Shown: positions 1 to 9,118, numbered from the stretch's first letter. The stretch: DNA of 64,000 nt from Tateyamaria sp. ANG-S1 (GCF_000814025.1 NZ_JWLL01000013.1:1-64000), one strand, 5' to 3'. Notes: generated by a model not told the origin, from the letters alone. A program made the numbers and translations.

Positions 1-1917
1 GCAACGCTGGATTCGAACACGACCAACGATGCGGGCGGCACTGCGACAATCGCCGGCATTCTGGACGGAGGCCTGGGCAACGCAGGCACCGCCACCTTGT
101 CTGGGACAGTGACGGGTGCCGTCACCAACACCGGCGATCTCAACATCGCGGGCGGCAACATTGGAACACTCCTCGACAACAACATTGGCGGGGACGTCGA
201 TGTTGTGGGTGGTGGCAGTGTTGGCACCAGCGTGACGAACGCAGCCGCCTTTGACGTCAACAGCGGCACATTCACTGTCGGCGCAGGCGCGGGTGCGTTT
301 ACCAATGAAAGCGGCAGCACGTTGGGCGTTGCAGCTGGGTCCTCGCTGGATGCGGTGGTGACCAACGAGACGGGCGGTACCGTCAACTTGTTGGGGACCA
401 TCAACGGATCGCTGACCAATAACAGCCTCTTGAACGTCAGCGGCGGCGCGGCAGCCGTCAATGGTGCCCTGACGTCTACAGCGGGCAGCACGCTCAACCT
501 GCAGAACGGCGCAACGAATGATGTTCTGACCATCTCGGGCGATGCGGACCTGAGCGGTACCGTTCAAGTCGACGTAGACCTGACTGATATCGCCGATGTG
601 GGCACCGTTCCCACCGCAAACACCGCCGACCTGGTGTCGGTCGGGGGGAACCTGTCGGGGACGGTTGACCTGAGCTTTAACAACATCGGTGCCGAAGGTA
701 ACGTCGTGAACCTGGCGCTGTTCGAAGTGACGGGCGCCGGCACCAACACGCTGAGCTTTGGCAACATCAGCGGACTGCCGTTGTTTAGTGAGTTCGAGTA
801 TTTCACCGAACTGGTGGGCAACGACATTTTCCTGCAAAGCCGCGTGAGCGCAGGTATTGCCAACCTTGCATCCACCGTGGCCCTGTCACAAACGCTGGTC
901 GATACTATTATCAACCGTCCAACAAGCCCGTTTGTGAGCGACCTAGCTGCAGACGCGAGCACCAACCCGTGCGGGGCAGGGGCCTGGGCCCGTGTGACGG
1001 GCGGCACGGCCAATGCCGATGGGTCTTTTGTGGACGAGACTAGCGGCGCCAGTGGGCAATCGCCCGTATCGTTGAACTATAGCGGTATCCAGGCAGGCGG
1101 AGACTTTGCGTGCTTTGACGGGTTCTACAATGGTTGGGATTTGGCGTTTGGCGGGATCCTTGGCTTGAACCGCGGGTCTAGCACCAACAACGTCTTTGCG
1201 ATTGATCCAAGCAGCGGTGCGACCACCGACATTTTGCTGAGTGTGACCGAAACAGACATCGAACAGACCTATGGCGGGGTATATTTGACCGCCGCGCGGG
1301 GTCGATTCTTTGCCGACTTGCAGTACCGGTTGGAGCAGACGGAATTTGAATCCACCAACTTTGCAGTCTTCGACGCAAATTCCGGGTTTGATCTGACCAA
1401 TGAAGAATACGAATCAAACAGCCGGACCCTGTCAGGGTCTGTAGGGTATTCCTGGCCGGTCAGCGCGATCGAGGGTCTGACCTTTATCTCGTCTGTAGGC
1501 TTCTCGTTCACCGACAGCGAGACGGACCCGATCAACTTGGGCGCAGACGGTACGTTGGCCGTGGACGACAGCGAAAGCCAGATCGGATTTGTCAGCGGTA
1601 CCCTCGCACGGTCGCGCATTCTGCCCGACAATGTGAGTGTTCTGAGCTATTTCGGCACCGCAACCCTGTACAATGACTTTGCAAGTGACCGGACCGCGAC
1701 CTTCACCCCCGCTGGGGGCGGAACACCGCGGCAGCTGACCATCGGGACAATCGGGTCTTATGCCGAGTTGAGCGCGGGCCTGAACTATGTGCGCCTGCTG
1801 ACACCTGGTTCCGACGGGAAGCCCCGTCAGCTCAATGCCGCGGTGCGCCTGGATGCGCGGTTTGGCGATGACGTCGAAAGCTATGCCCTGACTGGTCAGA
1901 TCCGCTTCCAGTTCTGA
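1..1917 (+). CDS. Autotransporter, 3' part (passenger end and beta-barrel); 5' end outside window
   Basis: The reading frame is open from base 1, so the gene is truncated by the window edge and the TTG at 97 is not its start; 638 residues are visible. The first ~230 residues are Gly/Asn/Thr/Val-rich short repeats with G-x-V-x-N patterns, as in right-handed beta-helix passengers. The last ~300 residues alternate amphipathic beta-strands and aromatic positions and end in Phe (R-F-Q-F), the usual terminal signal for Bam-dependent insertion of type Va barrels. It should be a surface-exposed or secreted passenger on an outer-membrane barrel. No catalytic passenger motif is visible. It ends at a shared bidirectional terminator and has no evident tie to the T6SS genes. 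Confidence 0.88.
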   Translation, partial: ATLDSNTTNDAGGTATIAGILDGGLGNAGTATLSGTVTGAVTNTGDLNIAGGNIGTLLDNNIGGDVDVVGGGSVGTSVTNAAAFDVNSGTFTVGAGAGAFTNESGSTLGVAAGSSLDAVVTNETGGTVNLLGTINGSLTNNSLLNVSGGAAAVNGALTSTAGSTLNLQNGATNDVLTISGDADLSGTVQVDVDLTDIADVGTVPTANTADLVSVGGNLSGTVDLSFNNIGAEGNVVNLALFEVTGAGTNTLSFGNISGLPLFSEFEYFTELVGNDIFLQSRVSAGIANLASTVALSQTLVDTIINRPTSPFVSDLAADASTNPCGAGAWARVTGGTANADGSFVDETSGASGQSPVSLNYSGIQAGGDFACFDGFYNGWDLAFGGILGLNRGSSTNNVFAIDPSSGATTDILLSVTETDIEQTYGGVYLTAARGRFFADLQYRLEQTEFESTNFAVFDANSGFDLTNEEYESNSRTLSGSVGYSWPVSAIEGLTFISSVGFSFTDSETDPINLGADGTLAVDDSESQIGFVSGTLARSRILPDNVSVLSYFGTATLYNDFASDRTATFTPAGGGTPRQLTIGTIGSYAELSAGLNYVRLLTPGSDGKPRQLNAAVRLDARFGDDVESYALTGQIRFQF

Positions 1918-1938
1918 TTGTAAGGGCCGCAGAACAGC

Positions 1939-1966
1939 AAAAGGCCGGGACATAGCCCGGCCTTTT
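1939..1966. terminator. Bidirectional rho-independent terminator
   Basis: A perfect 11-bp stem (1939-1949 with 1956-1966) encloses a 6-nt loop. It has an A-run on the left arm and a T-run on the right arm, so it can stop transcription from both sides. It lies 22 bp after the autotransporter stop and 20 bp before the end of the convergent tagH gene. Confidence 0.9.
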
Positions 1967-1985
1967 CGCATTTGAGAGCAGGGTA

Positions 1986-3644
1986 TCAGAGTTTGCTGAG
2001 CGCCTCTGAGTAATGCTTTGCATAGGCTTTCACAAAGGCGTCCACCATGCCGTTTTCCCCGGCAGCGGCGCGGGAGTTCCATCGTGTGATGAACTCCTCC
2101 CACTGTTTCTTGTTGCCGCCCTTGAGCATACCGCCCCCGCCTGTGTCCGCTTCGATCGACGCAGGGTCGAGGCCCGACATCACTTCGGCCATCGCCGGTT
2201 GAACGGCAGCCATCATCGCGGCCTGGTGCACGCGGATGTCTGTCAACGCATTCTGGAACCCGGCGGCCCCCGTTTGATACCCGCTTCGGGGTTGGACAAA
2301 GAGCGCCTCAAACGCCGCTTCGGGATCAGGCATGAACTTCATCGGATTGTTGCCATCCGCAATGCGCATGGTGCGATCTTCTTGCGTGACGAACAGTTTA
2401 ACCGACGCGCGGTCCTGTAACATCTGCATGATCTCTTGCGTGCAGATGCGGGCGCATTGGCCAAGGATTTTGCCCAGCTCGTGCATGGGAATGTCGAGCG
2501 CGTCCTCACTGTCAATCTCGGCCCCTTCCAAGAACCCAGCAAGGAAAGGATGTGTTTCAGGCACGGGTTCAGGTTCAGGTGCGCGAACATCCGTGTGCGT
2601 TGCCGGCGGCGCGCTGGCCGGAGCGGGCGCAATGGTGCCGGGCGGCGCCGGATTGGCGGGAAAGGGGGTCGGCAGAGGCGTTGGATCGGTGAAGCTTTCG
2701 CCAAGTCCCTTAGGCGGTTGGCTTTCCAGCGCGTCGGCGACAGAGAGCGTCGGGGTCACCACGGGGGGTGGCGTGTTGGGCACCAGGTCTGGTGCCGCTG
2801 GTGCCTGCGGCGACGGCGCATCCGGCATCAGATCAAAATCGTCATCGGGGATGAAAGGCCGCGGCGGCACAGGATCTGCGCCGTCAGTTGAGCCGAATGG
2901 TCCGGTATCGGGTGCCATGGCCGTATTTGGTGCTGGCTCTGGTGCGCGCACGGGATCCGGGGTGCCAACATCTGAGGCACTGTCGTCCTTCATATCCTTA
3001 AGGATCTCAGGGGTATCAGCCGCTTCGATAATGTCATCAACGGGATCGGACTGTGGCGACACCGGATCAGGGGCGCGCATTGATGGGGCCGCGACAACCG
3101 GAGGGTTTGACACCGAAGTATCCTGTGACGGGTTTGCCTTGAAGCGTGCAAGGTCCGGCGTTTGTGCTGCGCTGGCTGCATTTGCTGCGGGCAGGGGCGC
3201 TTTGACCTCGGGCAGGGCGCCGCCATTTATCATTGCCGCCGACGGCGGAGCCTGAACGGCACGCGTGCCGCGCCCCGCACTTGCCGGAGGCACAACGGCT
3301 GGAGGTCGCGTCGGCGCAGCCGCCACAGGCTGGACCAGGGCCTGCAACACATATTGTCCGACCTTGAACCGGTCGCCGCTGGCGATGCGATAAGGGCTGA
3401 CAATCCGTTCGTCCTGCCCTTCAAGGAAGGTGCCATTGGTCGAGCGGTCGTGCAGAAGATATTGCCCATCTTTGAACAGAATATCGAAATGGTGCCCTGA
3501 GATGTGCCGTGTCTGGTCTGGCAGGACCCAGTCATTGCCCGGCTTGCGTCCGACCCGTGCCGCGGCACCCGTAACCTCGAAACTTTGCTGCGTTTCGAGA
3601 TCTTCGGCGGTGTGGCTTTCGATGGTCAGTCTAAGAGCATCCAT
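1986..3644 (-). CDS. tagH1: T6SS-associated FHA domain protein (first of two TagH-like)
   Basis: 552 aa. Residues ~15-105 form a forkhead-associated domain with the phosphothreonine-binding residues in place (VGR, later ISGHH, then STNGTFLEG). Residues ~115-365 are a Pro/Ala/Asp-rich disordered linker. The last ~190 residues match the C-terminal domain of T6SS FHA proteins (HPFLAGFLEGAEID..., then a region ending KQWEEFITRW). Known Fha proteins bind phosphorylated TssL or other PpkA targets and promote T6SS assembly. It follows the DUF6931-like gene with a 40-bp gap and is transcribed away from tssA. A second TagH at 25069-26466 has the same plan, so the two may read different phospho-ligands. 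Confidence 0.9.
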   Translation of the reverse strand: MDALRLTIESHTAEDLETQQSFEVTGAAARVGRKPGNDWVLPDQTRHISGHHFDILFKDGQYLLHDRSTNGTFLEGQDERIVSPYRIASGDRFKVGQYVLQALVQPVAAAPTRPPAVVPPASAGRGTRAVQAPPSAAMINGGALPEVKAPLPAANAASAAQTPDLARFKANPSQDTSVSNPPVVAAPSMRAPDPVSPQSDPVDDIIEAADTPEILKDMKDDSASDVGTPDPVRAPEPAPNTAMAPDTGPFGSTDGADPVPPRPFIPDDDFDLMPDAPSPQAPAAPDLVPNTPPPVVTPTLSVADALESQPPKGLGESFTDPTPLPTPFPANPAPPGTIAPAPASAPPATHTDVRAPEPEPVPETHPFLAGFLEGAEIDSEDALDIPMHELGKILGQCARICTQEIMQMLQDRASVKLFVTQEDRTMRIADGNNPMKFMPDPEAAFEALFVQPRSGYQTGAAGFQNALTDIRVHQAAMMAAVQPAMAEVMSGLDPASIEADTGGGGMLKGGNKKQWEEFITRWNSRAAAGENGMVDAFVKAYAKHYSEALSKL

Positions 3645-3684
3645 TTCGCAAGTTGTCCTTTAGCCTGACCGCAGCAAGCGCTGG

Positions 3685-4278
3685 TCACGAAACGCGCAAG
3701 AGCCCAGCTGCGCGATCCATCATTTGATTTAAGCTGGCGCAGCGGTGGTCTGCATGGGTCTGCCCGATGGCGCGCAAAACCGCACTGCTGATCGCCCGCG
3801 GCGTACGCCAGGCCGGGACCGACACAAGATCGTTCGGCGCCAGCGGCCCACCTGACCACCCAACGGCAAGGCCGAGGTACACAATGGCTGTCTTTCTTGG
3901 AGCAAACAGTGCCATCTGCATCGTTTTCCAGCGGTTTTCGGTGCTTTGATCGTCAAGCCACGCAGCAATCCAATTTACCAACTGCGTGTCTTCCGCCGAC
4001 AAATCCGGCTGCAGATCCAAAATGGAATCAAGTGCCCATTGTATGGCTTCGGGGGTTTCGACCGCAAAACAGATGAAGGTGACAGCGTCTTCTGGCGTTT
4101 GAGAGACGCGAACACGCTGAAAGAAGGCCCTATACCCTTCTTCTGGCGCTGGCCGCTCGGTCATGAACGCGGTGATTTTGTCCATTTCCCGAAACAGATC
4201 ATCGACGCGATCAAAACGGGTGGCCCGAGCCGGGGGCAGCGTTTGTTCGGAATTGAGGTCGTCCATCCAGGTCGTCAC
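3685..4278 (-). CDS. DUF6931-like T6SS-associated protein (copy 1)
   Basis: 197 aa, soluble and acidic at the N-terminus, without signal peptide or membrane segment. It resembles the protein at 24156-24758: both have an Ala-Trp-[LV] helix followed by a D/E-x-x-R helix, an Ala-rich helix ending W/Y-x-x-x-P/G, and a final L-x-x-M-[IM]-D-R-A. I assign DUF6931 from memory of that family near T6SS loci; its molecular role is unknown. GTG at 4278 opens the frame and ATG at 4266 is an alternative; neither has a clear Shine-Dalgarno. It is the first gene of a leftward pair with tagH1, and both copies of this family sit close to a tagH gene, which suggests a role linked to FHA proteins. Confidence 0.7.
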   Translation of the reverse strand: MTTWMDDLNSEQTLPPARATRFDRVDDLFREMDKITAFMTERPAPEEGYRAFFQRVRVSQTPEDAVTFICFAVETPEAIQWALDSILDLQPDLSAEDTQLVNWIAAWLDDQSTENRWKTMQMALFAPRKTAIVYLGLAVGWSGGPLAPNDLVSVPAWRTPRAISSAVLRAIGQTHADHRCASLNQMMDRAAGLLRVS

Positions 4279-4503
4279 GATATTGATGTAAAATCACGTA
4301 TTAGATAGTGCGACGGTCGGGCGCACAGGTCAATGACTTGGATGCGTTGATGAACGGGTGGGACCGTGGGCCTGCCGCAGCAAAGTCGTTTGGCAATTGC
4401 TTGAAGCGACACAAGTTTTTCTGGCCAATGTTCGCAGCTATGGTAAGCTACCTGCGCTAGAAGTGTGAAATCGCATAACTGGGTTCCAAACCTGGGGGGA
4501 TGT
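4279..4503. promoter_or_regulatory. Divergent intergenic region between the tagH1 pair and tssA
   Basis: 225 bp separate the leftward DUF6931-like gene from the rightward tss operon, so promoters for both are expected here. The stretch is more A+T-rich than its flanks around 4280-4310 and 4380-4450. I find no convincing -35/-10 pair. The only clear signal is the G-rich Shine-Dalgarno at 4494-4500 serving the tssA ATG at 4504. Confidence 0.5.
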
Positions 4504-5538
4504 ATGGACGTTGATACCCTTCTCCAAACCCTTGGGGAAGACGCGCCAAGTGGCGACGATCTTGAATATGATCCCGCGTTCATGGAAATGGAGATCGCAG
4601 CGCAACCCGGCGAAGAACGCCAGGTGGGCGATGAGATTTTGCCGGCTGAAGATCCCGACTACAAAGACGTGCAAGCCAAGGCTTTGGCCGTTTTGGAGCG
4701 GTCTCATGACCTGCGGGCCGGCATCGTGATGGCCGAAACGCAATTGCGGCTGTCCGGGTGGCCTGGATTTGCCAAGGCCATTTCTTATTTGGCCGGGTGC
4801 CTGAGCCAGTACTGGGATACCTGCCACCCGCAACTTGATGCCGACGACGATGATGATCCGACGATGCGCATCAATGCCGTCCTGTCGCTGACAGACGACG
4901 CGCGCATCCTGCGCGGTGTGCGCCGTGCTCCCCTGACGCAAAGCCGCACGTTCGGTGCAATATCGTTGCGCGACATTGCCGTCGCTGAAGGAGATCAGGT
5001 CGCATCCTCGGATATGGACAGCGTGCCGGACCCGGCGCAGGTCGCGGCGGCCTTCCAGGACACAGATGACGATGTCCTAACCGAGATAGCACAAGCTGTG
5101 TCGAGCGTTCTGAGCGATCTGGAGATCATCAGCGCCACATTTGATGAACACACGCCAGGTCAGGGGCCCGATCTGGACCCCCTGATTAAGTTTGTCAAAC
5201 AAGCCAATACGCGATTGGCCAACGCGCGCGGCGTCTCTGACGCGCCGGCAGATGGCGACACGGACACTGCTGAGGGTGCGACTGAGCAGATGGCGACGGC
5301 CCCTGTTGCGGCTGCGGCCGGTGTCGGGGGCATCAATTCTCCAACGGACGTGCAGAACGCCTTGGACCGCATCATTGGCTACTACGAAAGGTGCGAACCA
5401 TCGAGCCCGCTGCCCCTTTTGCTTCTGAGGGCAAAAAAACTTGTGAATGCGGACTTCCTTTCGATTGTTAAGGATATGGCTCCTAACGGAATCGAAAACG
5501 TGCATCTCATCGGTGGTATCGAAGAGGACGATGACTGA
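4504..5538 (+). CDS. tssA: T6SS protein TssA (ImpA family, short C-terminus)
   Basis: 344 aa. The N-terminal ~130 residues are an ImpA-N domain (GDDLEYDPAF near the start, then GWPGFAKAISYLAGCLSQYWDTCHP). The C-terminus carries the short conserved helix pair around PTDVQNALDRIIGYYERCEPSSP. TssA proteins bind baseplate and sheath parts and prime or cap tail-tube and sheath polymerisation in the cytoplasm. An in-frame GTG at 4465 would add 13 residues, but the ATG at 4504 has a GGGGGGA ribosome site 4 nt upstream and gives the usual family N-terminus. It is the first gene of the main rightward operon, 68 bp before tssB. Confidence 0.9.
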   Translation: MDVDTLLQTLGEDAPSGDDLEYDPAFMEMEIAAQPGEERQVGDEILPAEDPDYKDVQAKALAVLERSHDLRAGIVMAETQLRLSGWPGFAKAISYLAGCLSQYWDTCHPQLDADDDDDPTMRINAVLSLTDDARILRGVRRAPLTQSRTFGAISLRDIAVAEGDQVASSDMDSVPDPAQVAAAFQDTDDDVLTEIAQAVSSVLSDLEIISATFDEHTPGQGPDLDPLIKFVKQANTRLANARGVSDAPADGDTDTAEGATEQMATAPVAAAAGVGGINSPTDVQNALDRIIGYYERCEPSSPLPLLLLRAKKLVNADFLSIVKDMAPNGIENVHLIGGIEEDDD

Positions 5539-5606
5539 TCCATGCTTGGACCACGTAAGATGATAGACAAAAACGCGATAGAGACTGACGAAGGAGAGTA
5601 AGAGCG

Positions 5607-6122
5607 ATGGCTGGGAGTTCGCAAAAGTTTATTGCCCGTAACCGCGCCCCTCGGGTGCAGATTGAGTACGATGTGGAATTGTATGGCGCCGAGAAAAAGG
5701 TGCAGCTGCCATTTGTAATGGGGGTGATGTCCGATCTGGCCGGAAAGTCAGAGGTGGAACAACCTGCTGTTGCGGATCGCAAGTTTCTTGAGATCGACGT
5801 CGATAACTTTGACGACCGGATGAAATCGATGGCGCCGCGCGCCGCCTTCACGGTTCCAAACACATTGACCGGTGACGGCAACATGGCTGTTGATATCACC
5901 TTTGAGTCGATGGATGATTTCAGCCCGGCAGCAATTGCCGCGAAGGTGGAACCACTGAAGGAATTGCTGGATGCGCGCACGCAATTGAGCAACCTCATGA
6001 CGTATATGGATGGCAAGACCGGTGCCGAGGAGCTGATTGCGAAAATCATGCAGGATCCCGCCTTGCTCAAAACCCTGGCGGCGCAGCCCGCCCCGGCATC
6101 TGACAGCGACGATCAGGAGTAA
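5607..6122 (+). CDS. tssB: T6SS contractile sheath small subunit TssB (VipA/ImpB)
   Basis: 171 aa, normal length for the family. The hallmarks are NRAPRVQIEYDVE near the start, LPFVMGVMSDL, RKFLEIDVDNFDDRM and the VPNTLTGDG segment, followed by the TssC-contacting helices. TssB pairs with TssC to build the cytoplasmic sheath that contracts to drive the Hcp tube. A strong Shine-Dalgarno (GAAGGAGAG) precedes the ATG. It lies 3 bp upstream of tssC. Its sequence is closely mirrored by the first ~155 residues of the giant fusion at 17493-21689, so the two are recent paralogues. Confidence 0.96.
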   Translation: MAGSSQKFIARNRAPRVQIEYDVELYGAEKKVQLPFVMGVMSDLAGKSEVEQPAVADRKFLEIDVDNFDDRMKSMAPRAAFTVPNTLTGDGNMAVDITFESMDDFSPAAIAAKVEPLKELLDARTQLSNLMTYMDGKTGAEELIAKIMQDPALLKTLAAQPAPASDSDDQE

Positions 6123-6125
6123 GAA

Positions 6126-7622
6126 ATGGCCGAGACAGAAACAGAAGCAGCTGGCGCCGCAGGCGCGACCGCCTTTGGGTCCTCGGATTTCGAGAACCTG
6201 CTGAAAAAAGAATTCCGCCCGAAATCGGATCAAGCCAAGACGGCCGTGGAACAAGCGGTCAAAACCTTGGCCGAGCAAGCACTGGCCAATACGTCGCTGG
6301 TCAGTGACGACGCATTGCGCACCATCGAAAGCATTGTTTCCCAGATTGATAAGAAGCTGACCGAACAGGTGAACCTGATCCTGCACCACGAAGAGTTCCA
6401 GCAGCTCGAAAGCGCGTGGCGCGGCCTGCACTATCTCGTCAACAACACCGAGACCGACGAGATGCTCAAGGTTCGGGTGATGAACATCTCGAAGAAGGAC
6501 ATGCACAAGACCCTGCGCAAGTTCAAAGGAACCGCGTGGGATCAATCGCCCATCTTCAAGAAGATCTACGAGGAAGAGTTCGGCCAGTTTGGTGGCGAAC
6601 CCTATGGCACGCTGGTCGCCGATTACCACTTTGACCACAGCCCGCCAGACGTGGAGCTGTTAGGCGAGATGGCCAAGATTGCTGCGGCGGCTCATGCGCC
6701 GCTGATTACAGGGGCCAACCCAACTCTGTTCCAGATGGACAGCTGGTCCGAATTGGCCAACCCGCGCGATCTGACCAAAATTTTCCAAACCCCGGAATAT
6801 GCCGCATGGCGGTCCCTGCGGGAGAGCGAGGATTCCAAATATGTCGGCCTGGCGATGCCCCGTTTCCTGGGCCGTCTGCCTTACGGCGCGGCGACCGATC
6901 CGGTTGAGGATTTCGCCTTTGAAGAAGACACCGATGGTGCAGACAGCAGCAAGTATGGGTGGGTGAATGCCGCCTATGCGATGGCTGTGAACATCAACCG
7001 GTCCTTCAAGGAATACGGCTGGTGCAGCCGGATTCGCGGCATCGAAAGCGGTGGCGCTGTCGAAGGGCTGCCCAGCCACACGTTCCCCACCGATGATGGT
7101 GGTGTGGACCAGAAATGTCCGACAGAGATTGCAATCTCTGACCGGCGTGAGGCCGAATTGGCCAAGAACGGGATGATGCCCCTCATCCACCGCAAGAACT
7201 CGGATCTTGCGGCCTTTATCGGGGCGCAATCCCTGCACAAACCCGCAGAGTATGACGATGACGACGCGACCGCGAACGCCAACCTTGCCGCGCGTCTGCC
7301 GTATCTCTTCGCGACCTGTCGGTTTGCGCATTACCTGAAATGCATCGTGCGCGACAAAGTGGGCAGCTACAAAAGCCGCGATGACATGCAGGCGTGGTTG
7401 CAGGATTGGGTTAACCAGTACGTTGACCTGAACTCCGCAACCTCCCCCGAAGAGGTCAAGGCGCGTCAGCCCTTGGCCGCAGCCGAAGTTGTCGTGGAGG
7501 AGGTCGAGGGGAACCCGGGCTACTATTCGTCCAAGTTTTTCCTTCGTCCGCACTACCAGCTCGAAGGGCTGTCGGTGTCACTTCGGCTTGTCTCCAAGCT
7601 ACCAACCGAGAAGGGGGCGTGA
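6126..7622 (+). CDS. tssC: T6SS contractile sheath large subunit TssC (VipB/ImpC)
   Basis: 498 aa, full family length. Recognisable blocks are ILHHEEFQQLESAWRGLHYLV, the GEPYGTLVADYHFDHSPPD segment, PRFLGRLPYGA, and the C-terminal R-x-A-H-Y-L-K region with the RPHYQLEGLSVSLRLVSK terminus. Together with TssB it forms the contractile sheath, recycled by ClpV. The ATG is preceded by GGAG overlapping the tssB stop. Unlike the TssC-like part of the 1398-aa fusion, this protein keeps the complete C-terminal third, so it is the bona fide sheath subunit. Confidence 0.96.
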   Translation: MAETETEAAGAAGATAFGSSDFENLLKKEFRPKSDQAKTAVEQAVKTLAEQALANTSLVSDDALRTIESIVSQIDKKLTEQVNLILHHEEFQQLESAWRGLHYLVNNTETDEMLKVRVMNISKKDMHKTLRKFKGTAWDQSPIFKKIYEEEFGQFGGEPYGTLVADYHFDHSPPDVELLGEMAKIAAAAHAPLITGANPTLFQMDSWSELANPRDLTKIFQTPEYAAWRSLRESEDSKYVGLAMPRFLGRLPYGAATDPVEDFAFEEDTDGADSSKYGWVNAAYAMAVNINRSFKEYGWCSRIRGIESGGAVEGLPSHTFPTDDGGVDQKCPTEIAISDRREAELAKNGMMPLIHRKNSDLAAFIGAQSLHKPAEYDDDDATANANLAARLPYLFATCRFAHYLKCIVRDKVGSYKSRDDMQAWLQDWVNQYVDLNSATSPEEVKARQPLAAAEVVVEEVEGNPGYYSSKFFLRPHYQLEGLSVSLRLVSKLPTEKGA

Positions 7623-7625
7623 CCC

Positions 7626-7663
7626 CCTCTTTACCCATTACCCTACCACCAGCAAAAAAGAGG
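7626..7663 (+). promoter_or_regulatory. Possible hairpin masking the hcp ribosome-binding site
   Basis: A 7-bp arm (7626-7632) just after the tssC stop is complementary to 7657-7663, which contains the AGAGG Shine-Dalgarno of hcp (ATG at 7673). Folding would hide the ribosome site. The loop is 24 nt and the stem is short and A/T-containing, so this is a weak prediction. Confidence 0.25.
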
Positions 7664-7672
7664 ACCTAATTC

Positions 7673-8194
7673 ATGGCTTTTGACGCATTTGCATATTTCA
7701 AAGGGACTGATGTCAAAGGGGAAACCCAAGACGATAAATACAAAAAGGAAGGCGCATTCGAGATTCTCAGCTTCGAGATCGGCGCAGAGAACAACATCAA
7801 CATCGGATCCATTTCGTCCGGTGGCGGCGCGGGCAAGGCGACGTTCAAGGAACTGAACATCACCAAGAAGACCGACAGCGCATCCTGTGGCATGTTCTCG
7901 AAACTGTGTGAAGGCAACCACTTTGACGATCTGGTCATCGAATTGCGCCGCTCGGGTGGTGCCGCTGGCTCCACAGGTCTGGTGTTCCTGAAATGGGAAT
8001 TCAAACTGGTGATGATCCAAGACATCAGCTGGACCGGTTCGGACGGTGACGACGTTTGTGAAGAAACAGTCGTCATGCAGTACGGCGCCATGAAAGTGAC
8101 CTACACCCAGCAAAAAACAGACGGCAAAGCGGGCGACCAAAAGTCCGGCGAATGGAGCCGCGTGCTCAACAAGGCCAACCTGGCCGTCAAGTAA
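7673..8194 (+). CDS. hcp: T6SS inner-tube protein Hcp (TssD)
   Basis: 173 aa, the size of Hcp hexamer subunits. It starts with a short strand carrying K-G-x-D (FAYFKGTDVKGE) and has the Hcp pattern of beta strands with one helix, including the F-S-K-L-C-E-G-N-H-F-D-D block and a C-terminal strand V-T-Y-T-Q-Q-K. Hcp hexamers stack into the tube expelled by the sheath and can carry small effectors. A clear AGAGGA ribosome site sits 9 nt upstream. It is followed by a strong hairpin at 8220-8245, consistent with the high hcp expression typical of T6SS operons. No toxin extension is fused to it. Confidence 0.93.
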   Translation: MAFDAFAYFKGTDVKGETQDDKYKKEGAFEILSFEIGAENNINIGSISSGGGAGKATFKELNITKKTDSASCGMFSKLCEGNHFDDLVIELRRSGGAAGSTGLVFLKWEFKLVMIQDISWTGSDGDDVCEETVVMQYGAMKVTYTQQKTDGKAGDQKSGEWSRVLNKANLAVK

Positions 8195-8219
8195 TACGAT
8201 CCAATTTGGACGTAAAACC

Positions 8220-8245
8220 GACCAAGCCCCATGCCGGGCTTGGTC
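8220..8245 (+). terminator. Strong hairpin after hcp (processing or partial terminator)
   Basis: A perfect 10-bp stem, 8220-8229 with 8236-8245, has a 6-nt loop and starts 25 bp after the hcp stop. No T-run follows, so it is more likely an mRNA-stabilising or attenuating structure than a full terminator. It overlaps the ATG at 8231, which argues against that codon as the tagJ start. Confidence 0.7.
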
Positions 8246-8278
8246 AACCCCTATTTGTGCCTAGTCTGGAGAGCCCGC

Positions 8279-9118
8279 GTGCAAGCCGAAGACCTGTTGA
8301 AATCTGGTGATATCGACGGTGCTCTGTCTGCACTGCAGGATGCAGTGCGCGCGGACGCGTCAAATGCTGCACTCCGGATTTTTCTGTTTCAGCTGCTGGC
8401 TGTGCGTGGCGAGTGGAAACGCGCGATTGCGCAGCTGAAAGTGTCGGCTGAATTGGATGACGGCGCAACGGCGATGGCGCAAACCTATCGCGAAGGCATC
8501 ATTTGCGAGGTCTACCGCGACAAGGTGTTCGCGGGCGAAAAAGACCCCCTTATTTTTGGTGAACCCCAGGAATGGATCGCCTTGATGGTCGAGGCCCTGA
8601 AGGCCAATGCAGCCGGGCGACACACCGAAGCTGCCGAAGCGCGCGCGCGTGCCTTTGACGCGGCACCAACCACTTCGGGCACCCTTGACGGTGAGCGCTT
8701 TGAGTGGATTGCGGACGCAGACATGCGTTTGGGACCGCTTCTCGAGGTTGTGGTGAACGGCAAGTACTACTGGATGCCTTTCACGGCTCTGTCCAAGATC
8801 GAATTCGAACCGCCCGCGGACTTGCGCGATGCCGTTTGGACCCCGGCTATGCTGACGTTGGCCAATGGCAGTGACATCGTTGCACTGATCCCGACCCGAT
8901 ATGCGGGCACACTGGATCATGGCGGTCCGTCAGAAAAGCTGGCCCGTGCCACGGATTGGCGCGATGTCGGGTCAGAGACATTTTGCGGCATCGGACAACG
9001 CACCCTGGCCACCGATCTGGGCGACACGGCCCTAATGGATGCGCGGTTGATCGAATTGGACACAGCTGCCGAGACCGAGAATCCGACCGCGGCGGATGCC
9101 CCGCTTGAGGGTGACTGA
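8279..9118 (+). CDS. tagJ: T6SS accessory protein TagJ (ImpE family)
   Basis: 279 aa from the GTG at 8279, whose GGAGA ribosome site is 7-8 nt upstream. The in-frame ATG at 8231 lies inside the 8220-8245 hairpin and is rejected. The product begins QAEDLLKSGDIDGALSALQDAVR, the standard ImpE opening (a tetratricopeptide-like helical repeat), followed by the ImpE C-terminal domain around YWMPFTALSKIEFEPPADLRD. TagJ binds the TssB N-terminus and helps recruit ClpV to sheaths in systems that have it. It ends 2 bp before tssE. Confidence 0.9.
   Translation: MQAEDLLKSGDIDGALSALQDAVRADASNAALRIFLFQLLAVRGEWKRAIAQLKVSAELDDGATAMAQTYREGIICEVYRDKVFAGEKDPLIFGEPQEWIALMVEALKANAAGRHTEAAEARARAFDAAPTTSGTLDGERFEWIADADMRLGPLLEVVVNGKYYWMPFTALSKIEFEPPADLRDAVWTPAMLTLANGSDIVALIPTRYAGTLDHGGPSEKLARATDWRDVGSETFCGIGQRTLATDLGDTALMDARLIELDTAAETENPTAADAPLEGD

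Noticed and set aside
2332-3255. Plus-strand open frame opposite tagH1
   Set aside because: It overlaps the FHA gene's disordered linker and is Gly/Ser-rich with no recognisable protein.
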